Shown here piece after piece: positions 13,976 to 22,635 of a DNA stretch of 64,000 nt. This DNA comes from Micromonospora coriariae. Lineage in GTDB: Bacteria > Actinomycetota > Actinomycetes > Mycobacteriales > Micromonosporaceae. The notes beneath the pieces were generated by a model. That model saw nothing but the letters and a program-made list of their open reading frames with translations, ran no database searches and was not told the origin of the DNA. Every line of letters begins with the position of its first letter. Positions within the stretch are counted from its first letter, which is position 1. The position numbers and the translations under genes are program-made. Location of the stretch: assembly GCF_900091455.1 (NCBI RefSeq), contig NZ_LT607412.1:3658001-3722000 (forward strand), given 5' to 3'.

Positions 13976-14050
13976 GATCGACTCCGTTTCCCCGATATCG
14001 CGCTATCCGCAGGTGAAGGACACCGCGATATCGCCGAAACGGAGTCGATC
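13976..14050. repeat. REP-like inverted repeat (27-bp arms)
   Basis: GATCGACTCCGTTTC-CC-CGATATCGCG (13976-14002) pairs with bases 14024-14050, which are its complement except for two central bases. The loop is 21 bases. It sits in the 320-base gene-free gap 13793-14115, in which I see nothing else. Long imperfect palindromes in gaps are typical of dispersed REP/BIME elements. Confidence 0.7.
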
Positions 14051-14115
14051 ACGCTGCGCCGGGCTGGGCCGGGGTGAGGCGCGGCCGGGCGGGGTTGGGA
14101 CGCTAGGGTCGGGAT

Positions 14116-14724
14116 GTGGCACGACGGTTGGTGGTGGCGTTGCTCGGGCCGGCCCACTGGTCGCCGCCCGGCGTCGACCGGGCGGTCTGGCGGGCGGCGC
14201 TCGCCGAAGACGTCGTCGACCTGATCGCCACGCTCAACGAGGTGGAGGTCGCCGTCGCGGTGACCCCGGCCGACCGTGCTCTGGCGGACGCGCTGGTCTG
14301 GCCCGGCACCACCGTGTACGAGGTGGCCGAGCCGACGCCGAACGCGGTGTTCGCCGCGCTGGACGGCTACGACCAGGCGGCGGTGCTCGTCGGCGACGTG
14401 CCGGACCTGCCCGCGCTGACCGTCGGCAAGCTGCTGCGCCCGCTCACCACCCGACCGGTCGCGGTCGCTCCGGTGGAGGGCGGTGGGCCGGGCCTGCTCG
14501 GTGTGGCCGCGCGGCTGCCCGTGCCGGGCTGGCTACCCCCGCTGGACCTGGACACGGCGACGCCGGCCGACGCGCGGGCCGGTGCCCCCCGACCTCAGGA
14601 CGTGGCGGTCACCGCCGGCTGGCGTCGGCTGCGCGGCCCGGCCGACCTGGCCACCCTGGACCCGGCCTTCGAGGGCTGGGAAGCCACCCGCGCCCTGCTC
14701 TCGGGCTCGGGCCGGCCGGCCTGA
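14116..14724 (+). CDS. DUF2064-like nucleotidyl/glycosyltransferase-fold protein
   Basis: The 202-residue alpha/beta protein resembles DUF2064 / CofC-like GT-A folds. It has an N-terminal strand RRLVVALLGP, the segment LIATLNEVEVAVAVTPAD, then QAAVLVGDVPDLPALTVGKLL. The motif GDxPxLP matches the metal-binding loop of the family (normally GSDxPxLP). The C-terminal part, TLDPAFEGWEATRALL, is less conserved. It could transfer a nucleotide or sugar; the substrate is unknown. The GTG start has little ribosome-site support. It runs convergently into the DUF2342 gene, with only 44 bases between the stops. Confidence 0.65.
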   Translation: MARRLVVALLGPAHWSPPGVDRAVWRAALAEDVVDLIATLNEVEVAVAVTPADRALADALVWPGTTVYEVAEPTPNAVFAALDGYDQAAVLVGDVPDLPALTVGKLLRPLTTRPVAVAPVEGGGPGLLGVAARLPVPGWLPPLDLDTATPADARAGAPRPQDVAVTAGWRRLRGPADLATLDPAFEGWEATRALLSGSGRPA

Positions 14725-14768
14725 CCGGGCGCCCGCCGTCGATCGGCGCGGGCATCCGGGTTCTGTCG

Positions 14769-16070
14769 TCAGGGCTTGGCGTCGCCGTCGGTGTCGGGCC
14801 CGCCGTCGGTGTCGTCGGGCTGGCCGGGAGCCTTCTCCTCCACCCCGCCGGGCGCGGTGAAGTCGAAGTTGTCCAGCTCGCTCAGGTCCATGTCGTTCAT
14901 CGCGAACGCGACCGGGTCGGCGAAGTCGTCGTCCGACGGGAGCAGGTCCGGGTGGCCCCAGACCGCGTCCCGGCCGGCGATGCCGCGGTGCTCGGTGAGC
15001 GCGGCCCAGAGCGCCGCCGCCTCGCGCAGCCGGCGCGGACGCAGCTCCAGGCCGACCAGCGCGGCGAAGGTCTGCTCGGCCGGACCGCCGGCGGCCCGGC
15101 GGCGGCGGAACGCCTCACCCAGCCGGACGACGTTGGGCAGCCGGTCGCTGGCGGCGCTGTCCACGACGTGGCACACCCAGCCCTCGACCAGCGCCAGCGC
15201 GGTCTCCAGTCGGGCCAGGGAGGCCTTCTGCGCCGGGCTGTCCTCCGGCGTGAAGATGCCCTCCAGGGCGATCGCCTGCATCGACTCCGGGTCGGTCGGG
15301 TCGACCCGCCCCATCGCCTCCTCGATCGCCTCCCGGTTGACCCGGATGCCCGAGGCGTACATCTCCACCGCGCTGAGCACGTGCCCGCGCAGCCACGGGA
15401 CGTGCTGGAACAGCCGCTGGTGGGCGGCCTCGCGCAGCGCCACGTAGAGGCGTACCTCGTCCTCGGGCAGCTCCAGGCCCTCGCCGTACGCCCGGATGTT
15501 GGCCGGGATCAGCGCGGCCGTGCCGGCCGGGCCGAGCGGCAGCCCGATGTCGCCGGCGGAGAGCACCTCCGCGGCGAGGGAGCCGAGGGCCTGCCCCAAC
15601 TGCCCGCCGAAGAGCGCGCCGCCGAGGGTTGCCACCATCGACTGCATCGGGCCGAGCTGGGCGCGCGCCTCCGGCGGCACCAGGTCGCCCATCGCGCCGA
15701 CCATCCGGCTGGCCACCGGGTCGCAGAGCTTGCGCCACACGTCCAGCGTCTTGAAGATCCACTCATTGCGGTTCCAGGCGACCGGGGACTGGATGCCGGA
15801 CGGCCATGCCGAGGCGGGCTCCAGCCACAGGTCGGCCAGGCGCAGCGCCTCTTCCACCGCGTTGCGCTCGTAGGGCGACACCGCCGGGTCGCCGGCGGCC
15901 GCCAGTTGGCTGGCCGCCACCTGCCGGGCCAGGTCCCAGTTGACCGGCCCGCTGCCCGGCGCGGAGAGCAGGTGCTGCAACTGCGACATGAACTGCTGCA
16001 TCTGCGCGGGATCGTTGGGGTCTGGTGGTTGCCCACCCGGTAGCGCGAAACCGAACGGAATATCAGGCAC
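14769..16070 (-). CDS. DUF2342 zincin-like protein
   Basis: The 433-residue protein starts VPDIPFGFALPGG and carries the DUF2342 landmarks: PVNWDLARQVA, LADLWLEPA, a glycine-rich GGALFGGQLGQALG stretch, the zincin-like REAAHQRLFQHVPWL and EGWVCHVVD. The family is annotated as a putative zinc-dependent metalloprotease or coenzyme F420-type hydrolase, with actinobacterial members only. The C-terminal 70 residues are acidic and low in complexity (DLSELDNFDF, DDTDGGPDTDG). GTG 16070 has a weak ribosome site. In mycobacteria the homologue also lies next to the PDZ/Lon-like protein and UPF0182 genes, which diverge from it here. Confidence 0.88.
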   Translation of the reverse strand: MPDIPFGFALPGGQPPDPNDPAQMQQFMSQLQHLLSAPGSGPVNWDLARQVAASQLAAAGDPAVSPYERNAVEEALRLADLWLEPASAWPSGIQSPVAWNRNEWIFKTLDVWRKLCDPVASRMVGAMGDLVPPEARAQLGPMQSMVATLGGALFGGQLGQALGSLAAEVLSAGDIGLPLGPAGTAALIPANIRAYGEGLELPEDEVRLYVALREAAHQRLFQHVPWLRGHVLSAVEMYASGIRVNREAIEEAMGRVDPTDPESMQAIALEGIFTPEDSPAQKASLARLETALALVEGWVCHVVDSAASDRLPNVVRLGEAFRRRRAAGGPAEQTFAALVGLELRPRRLREAAALWAALTEHRGIAGRDAVWGHPDLLPSDDDFADPVAFAMNDMDLSELDNFDFTAPGGVEEKAPGQPDDTDGGPDTDGDAKP

Positions 16071-16185
16071 GACGTCTACGGTACGCGCGCCGCGCCCCAG
16101 GTCGCCGCCGCTGGCGTTGCGCTGAGGGCGAAGTCGCGCGGCGCATGCGGCAACCGGGCCCCGAGCGGTCGGTACGCTCTGCCGC

Positions 16186-17199
16186 ATGAGACGTCGTGGC
16201 CTGACGGTCCTGCTCGGTGCCCTGTTCACCGCCCTGCTGAGCATCGGGGTGCTCCGGGTGCCGATCCCGTACGTGGTGCTCGGCCCGGGCCCGACGGTCA
16301 ACACCCTCGGCACCGCCGACGGCAAGGAGGTCATCCAGATCTCCGGGCGGGAGACGTCCACGTCCGCCGGCCAGCTCCGGTTGACCACCGTGGGGGTGCA
16401 GCCCACGGTGCGGCTCCGAGGGGCGATCGCCGGCTGGTTCTCCGACGACGAGGCGGTGGTGCCGCGCGAGCTGGTGTACCCGCCGGGGGAGTCGACGGAG
16501 CAGGTCGAGCAGCGCAACGCCGAGGACTTCAAGGTGTCGCAGACCAGCGCCGAGACCGCGGCGCTTCGCGAACTGGGCTTCCCGGTGCAGGTGGTGATCA
16601 AGACGGTGGCCGCGGACGGCCCGTCCGCCGGGGTGCTCAAGGTCGGTGACGTGATCACCACGGTCGACGGTAAGCCGGTGCCGGTGGCCTCGAAGGTCAC
16701 CGAGCTGGTCCGGGCAAAGCCGGCCGGCACGGCCCTGACCATCGGCTACACCCGCGACGGCGCGCCGGCCACCGCGACGGTGACCAGTCAGGAGCAGGAC
16801 GGCCGGCCGCGGATCGGCGTTGAGATCGACCAGCAGCAGCCACACCCGTTCACGCTCGGCATCGACCTGGAGGACATCGGCGGACCGAGTGCCGGCCTGA
16901 TGTTCGCCCTGGGCATCGTGGACAAGCTGACCCCGGCCGACCTCACCGGCGGCCAGGTCATCGCCGGCACCGGCACCATCGACGACGAGGGCAACGTCGG
17001 CCCGATCGGCGGGATCGCCCAGAAACTGGTCGGTGCGAAGCGCGCCGGGGCCAAGGTCTTCCTGGTGCCGGCGGACAACTGCGCCGAGGCGGTCCGCAAC
17101 CCGCAACCCGACCTGCCGCTGCTGCGAGTGGGCTCGTTGGACGAAGGACTGACCGCGCTGGAGACGCTGCGGGCGGGGGGACAGCCGACCCGCTGCTGA
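16186..17199 (+). CDS. Membrane-anchored PDZ / Lon-type serine protease (YlbL family)
   Basis: The 337-residue protein has one N-terminal membrane helix (residues 6-24), a PDZ domain (about 135-205, VAADGPSAGVLKVGDVI) and a Lon-like S16 proteolytic domain (about 215-325). The catalytic dyad is Ser235 in GGPSAGLMFAL and Lys280 in GGIAQKLVGAKRAG. There is no ATPase domain, so it is an ATP-independent relative of Lon facing the outside of the membrane. YlbL-type proteases take part in envelope quality control and in checkpoint-recovery proteolysis in Bacillus. ATG 16186 starts the membrane helix. The UPF0182 gene follows after 91 bases. Confidence 0.92.
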   Translation: MRRRGLTVLLGALFTALLSIGVLRVPIPYVVLGPGPTVNTLGTADGKEVIQISGRETSTSAGQLRLTTVGVQPTVRLRGAIAGWFSDDEAVVPRELVYPPGESTEQVEQRNAEDFKVSQTSAETAALRELGFPVQVVIKTVAADGPSAGVLKVGDVITTVDGKPVPVASKVTELVRAKPAGTALTIGYTRDGAPATATVTSQEQDGRPRIGVEIDQQQPHPFTLGIDLEDIGGPSAGLMFALGIVDKLTPADLTGGQVIAGTGTIDDEGNVGPIGGIAQKLVGAKRAGAKVFLVPADNCAEAVRNPQPDLPLLRVGSLDEGLTALETLRAGGQPTRC

Positions 17200-17290
17200 C
17201 GCGTGCGACCGTGCCCCGCCGCGTTCAGGAACACCCCGTACTCTGGGTGCCTGGTCGGAGCCGATCACATTCGAGCGTGCGGAGCCAACA

Positions 17291-20200
17291 GTGGTCATGC
17301 GTAGCAGCAGCCCCCTTCCGAGGATGAGCCGGCGCGGGCGCGTCACCATCGCCGTCCTGGTCGGGGTGTTCGTGCTCTTCACCCTGCTCGGCTGGGGTGT
17401 GCAGGCGTGGACGGACTGGCTCTGGTTCGACGAGGTCCGCTACACCGAGGTCTTCACCGGCGTGCTGGTCACCCGGCTGCTGCTCTTCCTCGCCGTCGGC
17501 CTCGGCATGGCGGTCATCGTCGGCGGCAACCTGTGGCTGGCCCACCGGCTGCGCCCGCGGCTGCGTCCGCACTCGGTCGAGCAGGCGACCCTGGAGCGCT
17601 ACCGGATGGCGCTCAGCCCGCGCCTCGGCACCTGGATCGCGCTGACCGCCGCCGTGGTCGGGCTCTTCGCCGGCCTCTCCGGGCAGAGCCGGTGGAACCA
17701 GTGGCTGCTCTTCCGCAACGGCGGCGACTTTGGAATCAAGGACCCGGAGTTCGGGGTCGACATCGGCTTCTACGTCTTCCAGCTGCCGTTCTGGCGCTAC
17801 CTGCTCGGGGTCGCGTTCACCGCCGTGGTGCTGGCCGTGATCGGCGCGCTGGCTGTGCACTACCTCTTCGGCGGGGTTCGCCTGCAGGGTGTCGGGGACC
17901 GGATGAGCAACGCCGCCCGCGCTCACCTGAGCAGCCTCGTCGCGGTCTTCGTGCTGCTCAAGTCTGTCGCGTACGTGCTGGACCGGCGGGCGATGCTGCT
18001 GGAGTACAACGAGGGCGCCAAGCTGTACGGCGCCGGCTACGCGGACGTCAACGCGCTGCTGCCGGCGAAGGAGATCCTGGCCTACATCTCGATCGTGGTG
18101 GCGATCGCGATCATCGTGTTCTCCAACGCCTGGATGCGGAACCTGGTCTGGCCGGGCATCTCGCTCGCCCTGCTCGGCGTGTCCGCGGTGGCCATCGGCG
18201 GCATCTATCCCTGGGCGGTGCAGACCTTCGAGGTCAAGCCGAGCGCCAAGGACAAGGAGGCGCCGTACATCCAGCGCAGCATCGACGCGACCCGGGCGGC
18301 GTTCGGGTTGGGGGCCACCGAGACGACCCCGTACGCGGCGAGCAACCTCACCCCGCCGGCCAACCTGGCCACCGACACTTCCGTGGTGTCGAACGTGCGG
18401 CTGCTCGACCCGCAGTTGGTCAGCGAGACCTACACCCAGCTCCAGCAGGTGCGCGGCTTCTACGACTTCGGCCCCAAGCTGGACATCGACCGGTACGGGG
18501 TGAACGGCAAGACCTCCGATTACGTGGTCGGCGTCCGGGAGATCAACTACGGCGAGCTGACCGATCAGCAGAACACCTGGATCAACCGGCACACCGTCTA
18601 CACACACGGGTACGGGCTGGTGGCCGCCCCGGCGAACCAGGTGGTCTGCGGTGGGCAGCCGTTCTTCGTCTCCGGCTTCCTCGGCGAGCGGACCCAGGAG
18701 GCGTGCTCCTCGCAGACCGAGCAGATCCCGGCGAAGCAGCCGCGCATCTACTACGGCGAGCGGATGGCCGCCGACGACTACGCGATCGTCGGGCAGTCCG
18801 ACCCGAACAAGAAGGCCGAGTTCGACCGGCCGGTGGGTGAGGGTGGCGGCGAGTCCTACACCTACACCGGCGAGGGCGGCGTGGAGATCGGCTCCTTCAC
18901 CCGGCGGCTGCTGTACGCCATCAAGGAGCAGGAGTCGAACTTCCTGCTCTCCGAGGCGGTCAACAAGGACTCCAGGCTGCTGTACGTGCGCAACCCGCGG
19001 GACCGGGTGGAGAAGGTCGCGCCGTTCCTCACGCTGGACGGCGACCCGTACCCGGCGGTGGTCGACGGCCGGGTGCAGTGGATCGTCGACGGCTACACCA
19101 CGGCGGCGACCTACCCGTACGCCGAGCGGGTCAACCTCCAGACCGAGACCACCGACGAGCTGACCAACCGGGGCACCTTCCAGCTGGCCCGGGAGAACGT
19201 CAACTACATGCGCAACTCGGTGAAGGCCACCGTCGACGCGTACGACGGCACAGTGAAGCTCTACGAGTACGACGACACCGACCCGGTGCTCAAGGCGTGG
19301 AACAAGGCGTTCGGCGGTGACCTGGTGCTGCCGAAGGCGGAGATTCCGGTCGAGCTGACCGAGCACCTGCGCTACCCGGCGGACATGTTCAAGGTGCAGC
19401 GGAACCTGCTCACCAAGTTCCACGTGACCAACCCGGGCGACTTCTACTCGGCACAGGACTTCTGGCAGGTGCCCAACGTGCCGGACGCGCCGGACAGCGG
19501 CCAGAAGCAGCCCCCGTACTACCTGTTCACCCAGTTCCCGGGGCAGGAGAGCCCGCGGTTCCAGCTCACCTCCGCGGTCACCCCGAACGGCCGGCAGAAC
19601 CTCGCGGCGCTCATCTCGGGGTCGTACGTCGAGGGGCAGCCGCGGCTGGAGGTGCTGGAGCTGCCGGACCAGACCCGGATCTCCGGTCCGGTGCAGGTGC
19701 ACCAGCAGATGACCAACAACGCCAACATCCGCCAGCAGCTCAACCTGCTCTCCAGCAACCAGGCGCAGGTGCAGTACGGCAACCTGCTCTCGCTGCCGTT
19801 CGCCGACGGCATGCTCTACGTCGAGCCGGTCTACGTGAAGAGCAACCAGCAGGACGCGTACCCGCTGCTGCAGAAGGTGCTGCTCTCGTACGGCGACGGC
19901 GGCTCCTTCGTGGCGCTCGCCGACAACATCAATGACGGCATCAAGCAGCTGGTCGAGCAGGGCAAGCGGGCCGGGCAGGGCGCGCCGCCGCCCCCGACCA
20001 CCGGGGGCAACCCGACCACGCCGCCGCCGAGCCCCGGCACCGGCACCCCGCCGATGACGGGTGAGCTGGCCGACGCGGCGAACCGGGTGCAGACCGCCAT
20101 CACCGAGGTCCGGGCCGCGCAGACGTCCGGCGACTTCGAGCGGTACGGTCGGGCGCTCAAGGCGCTGGACGAGGCGCTCACCGCCTTCCAGCAGGCGCAG

Positions 20201-20296
20201 CAGGCGGGCAACCCGCCCGCTTCGCCCGGTGGCAGCCCGTCGCCGAGCGGCAGCGCGCCGCCGCCCCCCGGCCCGACCACCGGCGCGGGCGGCTGA
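17291..20296 (+). CDS. UPF0182 family integral membrane protein
   Basis: At 1001 residues this matches the usual 950-1000 length of UPF0182/COG1615. Seven hydrophobic helices lie in the first 320 residues (WTDWLWFDEVRYTEVF follows helix 1; NQWLLFRNGGDFGIKDPEFG is characteristic). A large extracytoplasmic domain follows, with KPSAKDKEAPYIQRSI, IYYGE and FLLSEAVNKDSRLLYVRNPR. The C-terminal 90 residues hold a proline/glycine linker and an AALKALDEALTAFQQAQ coiled-coil segment. The function is unknown in all species. GTG 17291 is used; ATG 17297 is an alternative. A long open frame on the opposite strand is a GC-skew shadow. Confidence 0.95.
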   Translation: MVMRSSSPLPRMSRRGRVTIAVLVGVFVLFTLLGWGVQAWTDWLWFDEVRYTEVFTGVLVTRLLLFLAVGLGMAVIVGGNLWLAHRLRPRLRPHSVEQATLERYRMALSPRLGTWIALTAAVVGLFAGLSGQSRWNQWLLFRNGGDFGIKDPEFGVDIGFYVFQLPFWRYLLGVAFTAVVLAVIGALAVHYLFGGVRLQGVGDRMSNAARAHLSSLVAVFVLLKSVAYVLDRRAMLLEYNEGAKLYGAGYADVNALLPAKEILAYISIVVAIAIIVFSNAWMRNLVWPGISLALLGVSAVAIGGIYPWAVQTFEVKPSAKDKEAPYIQRSIDATRAAFGLGATETTPYAASNLTPPANLATDTSVVSNVRLLDPQLVSETYTQLQQVRGFYDFGPKLDIDRYGVNGKTSDYVVGVREINYGELTDQQNTWINRHTVYTHGYGLVAAPANQVVCGGQPFFVSGFLGERTQEACSSQTEQIPAKQPRIYYGERMAADDYAIVGQSDPNKKAEFDRPVGEGGGESYTYTGEGGVEIGSFTRRLLYAIKEQESNFLLSEAVNKDSRLLYVRNPRDRVEKVAPFLTLDGDPYPAVVDGRVQWIVDGYTTAATYPYAERVNLQTETTDELTNRGTFQLARENVNYMRNSVKATVDAYDGTVKLYEYDDTDPVLKAWNKAFGGDLVLPKAEIPVELTEHLRYPADMFKVQRNLLTKFHVTNPGDFYSAQDFWQVPNVPDAPDSGQKQPPYYLFTQFPGQESPRFQLTSAVTPNGRQNLAALISGSYVEGQPRLEVLELPDQTRISGPVQVHQQMTNNANIRQQLNLLSSNQAQVQYGNLLSLPFADGMLYVEPVYVKSNQQDAYPLLQKVLLSYGDGGSFVALADNINDGIKQLVEQGKRAGQGAPPPPTTGGNPTTPPPSPGTGTPPMTGELADAANRVQTAITEVRAAQTSGDFERYGRALKALDEALTAFQQAQQAGNPPASPGGSPSPSGSAPPPPGPTTGAGG

Positions 20297-20417
20297 CCCC
20301 GTCCCTCGGGTAGCACCTCTCGGAGCCCTCGTCGTCGGATCGCACCTGGTCCTGACGGCGGGGGCTCCGCCGTGTCGGCCTGTCGCCTCCCGGACACACC
20401 TGGACGGGCCGGCCCGC

Positions 20418-20441
20418 AACCTGCGGCACCGGTCCGTCGTC
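20418..20441 (+). promoter_or_regulatory. Possible ECF-type promoter
   Basis: AAC (20418-20420) and CGTC (20438-20441) are separated by 17 bases, 38 bases before the broken sigma gene. This is the spacing typical of ECF promoters and would fit autoregulation. The motif is short, so support is weak. Confidence 0.35.
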
Positions 20442-20478
20442 CTCTCTGCAACGGGGTGCGGACGAGGGGGACCAGCCG

Positions 20479-20869
20479 ATGAGGGACGCGCAGAGTTTCG
20501 ACGAGTTGTACCGCGGCACGGCCCGCCGGCTGTTGCGGTACGGCTACGCGGTCACGGGCGACCACACCGAGGCGCAGGATCTGGTGCAGGAGGCGGTCGG
20601 CGCTGAGCCGCACCGGACCGCCACCGGACGCCCCGGCGCCGAGTGAGGACGGGGTTCTGCTGGTTCGCGCCCTCCGTGAGCTGCCGACCGTCCAGCGGCA
20701 GGCACTGGCCCTGCACTATCTCTTCGACATGTCGGTGGAGGACATCGCTCGGGAGGCCGACGTGCCGGTCGGCACCGTGAAGTCCTGGCTGTCCCGCGGC
20801 CGGTCCCGGCTGGCCGCGCTGCTGCCCGAGCTCTCCACCGTGAAGCTGGAGGCGAACGATGTCAGCTGA
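20479..20869 (+). pseudogene. Broken ECF sigma factor (SigE-like) with internal deletion and frameshift
   Basis: From ATG 20479 (GAGGGGG upstream) the first frame gives FDELYRGTARRLLRYGYAV and EAQDLVQEA, the start of sigma region 2 of actinobacterial SigE-type ECF factors, and then stops at TGA 20644-20646. In the next frame, from about 20611, the sequence resumes with LVRALRELPTVQRQALALH and VPVGTVKSWLSRGRSRL, a complete region 4, ending at TGA 20867-20869. The rest of region 2 and the linker (roughly 40-45 codons) are missing. The total length, 391 bases, is not a multiple of three. The frame therefore cannot encode a working sigma factor unless this is an assembly error. It overlaps the downstream membrane protein gene by 11 bases, as sigma/anti-sigma pairs do. 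Confidence 0.75.
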
Positions 20870-21782
20870 ACTCTCCGACCTCTACCGGTCGCTCGGCGCC
20901 GCTGCCGACGACCAGGAACTCGCTCACCCCGGACTGGTGCGGCGGCGCGCCGACCGGCGGGCCCGCGTCCGGGTCGCCAGCACCGCGCTCGCGGTGGCGG
21001 TGCTGCTCGGCGGGGTGGCGGTCGGTGGCCGGCTGGTGTGGTCGGCGGACGGCGGCACACCGCTGCCGCCGCCCGCCGACACTCCCGGCCCGGCGCCGAC
21101 CGGATCGACTCCGCCCCTGTCCGTGTCCCCGTCGCCACCGTCTTCGCCGCCGTCGGGCGGCACGTCGAGTGGTACGCCGTCGGCGACCACAACGGGTGCG
21201 GGCAAGCCCCAGCGGCCAACCTCGATTCCGGACCGTGCCTTCTTCGTTCTGGCGGCCGCGAACCACACCGGCCTGGAATCGCGGATCGAGGGGGCGGTGC
21301 TGCCGGTGCTCTGCACGGCCGGTTATCCCAGCGAGTCCGCGGTGGTGCAGCGCCGCGGCCGGTACCTGGCCTACAAGCGGCCGGAAACCCCGAAGGGGTA
21401 CGTGCCGGACGGCAGCTACCGGCACACCATCACCATCTACCGTCCAGGCCGTGCCGACGACGCCGTACGGGAACTGCGGCGGGCGGTTCGCGACTGCCCC
21501 GAGCAGGAGCTGCCCGACGACGGCGAGAGGATCTGGCGGCAGCGGCTGCTCGACCCGGGCAGGTACGGCGACGAGTCGGTGCTGTTCGAGATGCGGGCAC
21601 CGTTCCTGGAGGTCAACGGCAAATCGGGCGGCGAGGAGGTCCGGTTGGTGCGGGCGGTCCGCGTCGACGACGTGGTGACGGTGCTCTGGGAACAGGGCTG
21701 GGAGGGCACCTCCGCCGAACGTGCCCCGTTCGACGCCGACAGCCGGCGGGCGGTCGCGGCGATCGAGGACTGGCTCGACTGA
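20859..21782 (+). CDS. Membrane-anchored protein, probable partner of the ECF sigma factor
   Basis: The 307-residue protein has a short cytoplasmic N-terminus (MSAELSDLYRSLGAAADD), one transmembrane helix (about 38-58), a long Pro/Ser/Thr linker (70-120) and an extracytoplasmic C-terminal domain with two cysteines. ATG 20859 overlaps the broken sigma gene, a context typical of anti-sigma factors. The N-terminal region is small and lacks the HxxxCxxC zinc motif, so it is either a divergent anti-sigma factor or simply a co-transcribed surface protein. The external domain (FFVLAAANHTGLES to the end) has no family I recognise. With the sigma gene broken, it may be an orphan remnant that is still intact. 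Confidence 0.72.
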   Translation: MSAELSDLYRSLGAAADDQELAHPGLVRRRADRRARVRVASTALAVAVLLGGVAVGGRLVWSADGGTPLPPPADTPGPAPTGSTPPLSVSPSPPSSPPSGGTSSGTPSATTTGAGKPQRPTSIPDRAFFVLAAANHTGLESRIEGAVLPVLCTAGYPSESAVVQRRGRYLAYKRPETPKGYVPDGSYRHTITIYRPGRADDAVRELRRAVRDCPEQELPDDGERIWRQRLLDPGRYGDESVLFEMRAPFLEVNGKSGGEEVRLVRAVRVDDVVTVLWEQGWEGTSAERAPFDADSRRAVAAIEDWLD

Positions 21783-21865
21783 CGGCGGCCCGGTGAGCGG
21801 GTGGGTGGCGGGATGTGGGTCGCTTTGCGGTGCCCCGGGTCGGTGCGCTACGGTTATCGAGTCGA

Positions 21866-21939
21866 CGCGGGGTGGAGCAGCTCGGTAGCTCGCTGGGCTC
21901 ATAACCCAGAGGTCGCAGGTTCAAATCCTGTCCCCGCTA
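21866..21939 (+). tRNA. tRNA-fMet (initiator, anticodon CAT), copy 1
   Basis: The sequence folds into a complete cloverleaf of 74 bases with anticodon CAT in loop CTCATAA. The initiator hallmarks are present: C1 does not pair with base 72, and the anticodon stem ends in three G:C pairs (CTGGG/CCCAG). No CCA is encoded. The T-loop is GGTTCAAATCC. Confidence 0.95.
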
Positions 21940-21953
21940 CGAGAGACACAGAT

Positions 21954-21991
21954 CGACAGCCCGTTTCCGGTTCGCCGGAGGCGGGCTGTCG
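21954..21991 (+). terminator. Hairpin after the first initiator tRNA
   Basis: CGACAGCCCG (21954-21963) pairs with CGGGCTGTCG (21982-21991) and encloses a second stem, CCGG-TTCG-CCGG. It starts 14 bases after the tRNA. There is no T tract. Confidence 0.6.
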
Positions 21992-22092
21992 ACATTGTCG
22001 GGTACGTGTGGGTGGCGCACTGGTGGTCGTGCCCTCGGGTGGCGACCCCGCCGATCATCGCCGGGACGGATGGGTTAGGGTTAACCAGTCGA

Positions 22093-22166
22093 CGCGGGGT
22101 GGAGCAGCTCGGTAGCTCGCTGGGCTCATAACCCAGAGGTCGCAGGTTCAAATCCTGTCCCCGCTA
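22093..22166 (+). tRNA. tRNA-fMet (initiator, anticodon CAT), copy 2
   Basis: Identical base for base to the copy at 21866-21939, including the five flanking bases GTCGA on its 5' side. It has the same unpaired position 1-72 and G:C-rich anticodon stem. The copies are 227 bases apart, start to start. Confidence 0.95.
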
Positions 22167-22188
22167 CAAATGAAAGTGCACGTCAAAG

Positions 22189-22222
22189 CCCGGCCCCCAG
22201 ATCGTGGGGGTCGGGTTTTTTT
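22189..22222 (+). terminator. Intrinsic terminator after the second initiator tRNA
   Basis: CCCGGCCCCCA (22189-22199) pairs with TGGGGGTCGGG (22205-22215), allowing one G:T pair, and is followed directly by seven T (22216-22222). It is a textbook intrinsic terminator. Confidence 0.9.
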
Positions 22223-22303
22223 GGCTGGGTGGCGGCGGAGCGGGTCCCGAGATTCGGCGTGGACAGTCGTGCCGAGGTTGCGCCCTTCGGCGAGGATGGG
22301 GAC

Positions 22304-22555
22304 ATGTCTTCATTCGGCAAGTGGTGGGGCCGGCTCAGCGCGGTCCTCGGTGCGGTCGTGCTGGCGGTGTTCGTGCCCGTCGCGGCCTGGGCGTCCACGG
22401 GCACCGGCGAGCTGGTGGTGGAGGCCGCCCGGCGGCGGTCCCGCGGTGGTGGCTTCGGATTCCTCGGCCTGCTCTGCTGCCTGGTGGTGGTGGCGATCAT
22501 CGTGTTCCTGGTGCTGCGGCTGACCCGCAACCGCCGGGGCGGTCCGCCGCGCTGA
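22304..22555 (+). CDS. Small membrane protein, unknown function
   Basis: An 83-residue protein with two hydrophobic helices (about 10-30 and 50-70), separated by a basic linker (EAARRRSRGGG) and ending in a positively charged tail (LTRNRRGGPPR). The first helix, LGAVVLAVFVPVAAWAS, may act as a signal or a membrane anchor. ATG 22304 follows a GAGGATGGGG purine tract. It stands alone between the tRNA terminator and a bidirectional hairpin, and no family is recognised. The two-helix hairpin with a charged loop suggests an inner-membrane protein of the kind often annotated only as hypothetical. Confidence 0.65.
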   Translation: MSSFGKWWGRLSAVLGAVVLAVFVPVAAWASTGTGELVVEAARRRSRGGGFGFLGLLCCLVVVAIIVFLVLRLTRNRRGGPPR

Positions 22556-22593
22556 CCCGGGCGTGGCCGCCCGTGTCCGGCCGGCCAGCGGCT

Positions 22594-22635
22594 CGTGACA
22601 CCGGCGGCGGCCAGTCGGCCGCCGCCGGTGTCACG
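22594..22635. terminator. Bidirectional terminator, perfect 19-bp stem
   Basis: Bases 22594-22612 and 22617-22635 are exact complements around an AGTC loop. The right arm covers the stop codon (22631-22633) of the reverse-strand solute-binding protein gene. It serves the convergent gene pair. Confidence 0.85.

Noticed and set aside
17225..20419. 1064-codon reverse-strand open frame opposite the UPF0182 gene
   Set aside because: Its product is a monotonous Val/Arg/Leu/Gln-rich sequence typical of the antisense frame of a GC-rich gene, whereas the forward frame shows seven membrane helices and the UPF0182 motifs.
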